Below the pieces are notes generated by a model. That model saw nothing but the letters and a program-made list of their open reading frames with translations, was not told the origin of the DNA and ran no database searches. From an uncultured Clostridia bacterium (lineage in GTDB: Bacteria; Bacillota; Clostridia; TANB77; CAG-508), in the NCBI GenBank assembly GCA_934167165.1, contig CAKPKG010000032.1, positions 1 through 15,082 on the forward strand: a DNA stretch of 15,082 nucleotides. Reading direction: 5' to 3'. This document shows positions 14,978-15,082 of this stretch, one piece after another. Positions within the stretch are counted from its first letter, which is position 1, and each line of letters opens with the position of its first letter. A program made the position numbers and the translations under genes.

Positions 14978-15082
14978 TTATTTATCTTCTTTTAAGCAAT
15001 CTTTACCATCTACAATTCTTGATACAAGCATTGCTGAACTTGTATTTCCAACAACATTTAATACTGTTGCTGGGCAATCTAT
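14978..15082 (-). CDS. Sodium:dicarboxylate (DAACS family) symporter, C-terminal end only
   Basis: The last 34 codons of a minus-strand gene that begins outside the window, ending at TAA 14978-14980. The peptide IDCPATVLNVVGNTSSAMLV, followed by SRIVDGKDCLKEDK, matches the C-terminal helix region of dicarboxylate/glutamate-type symporters, where the D-x-x-x-T-x-x-N pattern contributes to the substrate and sodium site. The substrate cannot be told from this fragment. Confidence 0.75.
   Translation of the reverse strand: MDCPATVLNVVGNTSSAMLVSRIVDGKDCLKEDK

Overview
The window looks like chromosome of an AT-rich (roughly 30% G+C by eye) low-GC Gram-positive bacterium, most likely a Clostridia-type gut or anaerobic Firmicute. 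The evidence is a Gram-positive PolC-type replicative polymerase, the pyrH-frr-uppS-cdsA-rseP-polC gene order, strong AAGGAGG ribosome binding sites, TTG and GTG starts, an ECF sigma/anti-sigma pair and a dockerin domain. Genus cannot be fixed from the sequence. Almost everything is on the minus strand, so transcription mostly runs right to left.

Layout, right to left in transcription order. 14978-15082: the last 34 codons of a sodium:dicarboxylate-type symporter (minus). 14255-14863: the only plus-strand gene, an Xre-type HTH regulator with four membrane helices, divergent from 12338-14071, a long-chain acyl-CoA synthetase. 11427-12134 and 10847-11395: pyrH and frr, closed by a hairpin at 10757-10788. 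7797-10689: a three-gene ECF sigma operon (sigma factor, a membrane protein in the anti-sigma position that carries a dockerin, and a membrane-anchored protein of unknown function). 7074-7617: a DUF4160/DUF2442 pair with its own promoter and a palindromic candidate operator, bracketed by two identical 34-bp terminator palindromes. 6257-6976 uppS, 5374-6178 cdsA, 3951-5216 rseP and 1-3840 polC (3' end outside the window) complete the conserved housekeeping cluster. The sigma and DUF modules sit where frr would usually run into uppS, and dxr is not present between cdsA and rseP.

The most striking observation is that two essential genes, polC and cdsA, are each broken by exactly one extra base, and both breaks have the same form: the zero-frame codon is CGG, and dropping its C restores the family sequence at a conserved glycine codon GGA. 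I read every CGG trinucleotide in the coding regions (about 4,570 codons). About twenty occur out of frame, but none is an in-frame codon apart from these two sites. This fits CGG being an unassigned or very slowly decoded codon at which the ribosome shifts +1 (C skipped, GGA read). Two assembly errors of the same form are the main alternative.

Other unusual structure: a 12-bp-arm palindrome inserted in frame inside polC, and arrays of a degenerate heptanucleotide (GARGTGN) in inverted pairs on both sides of rseP. No tRNA, rRNA, CRISPR array or transposase gene was seen.
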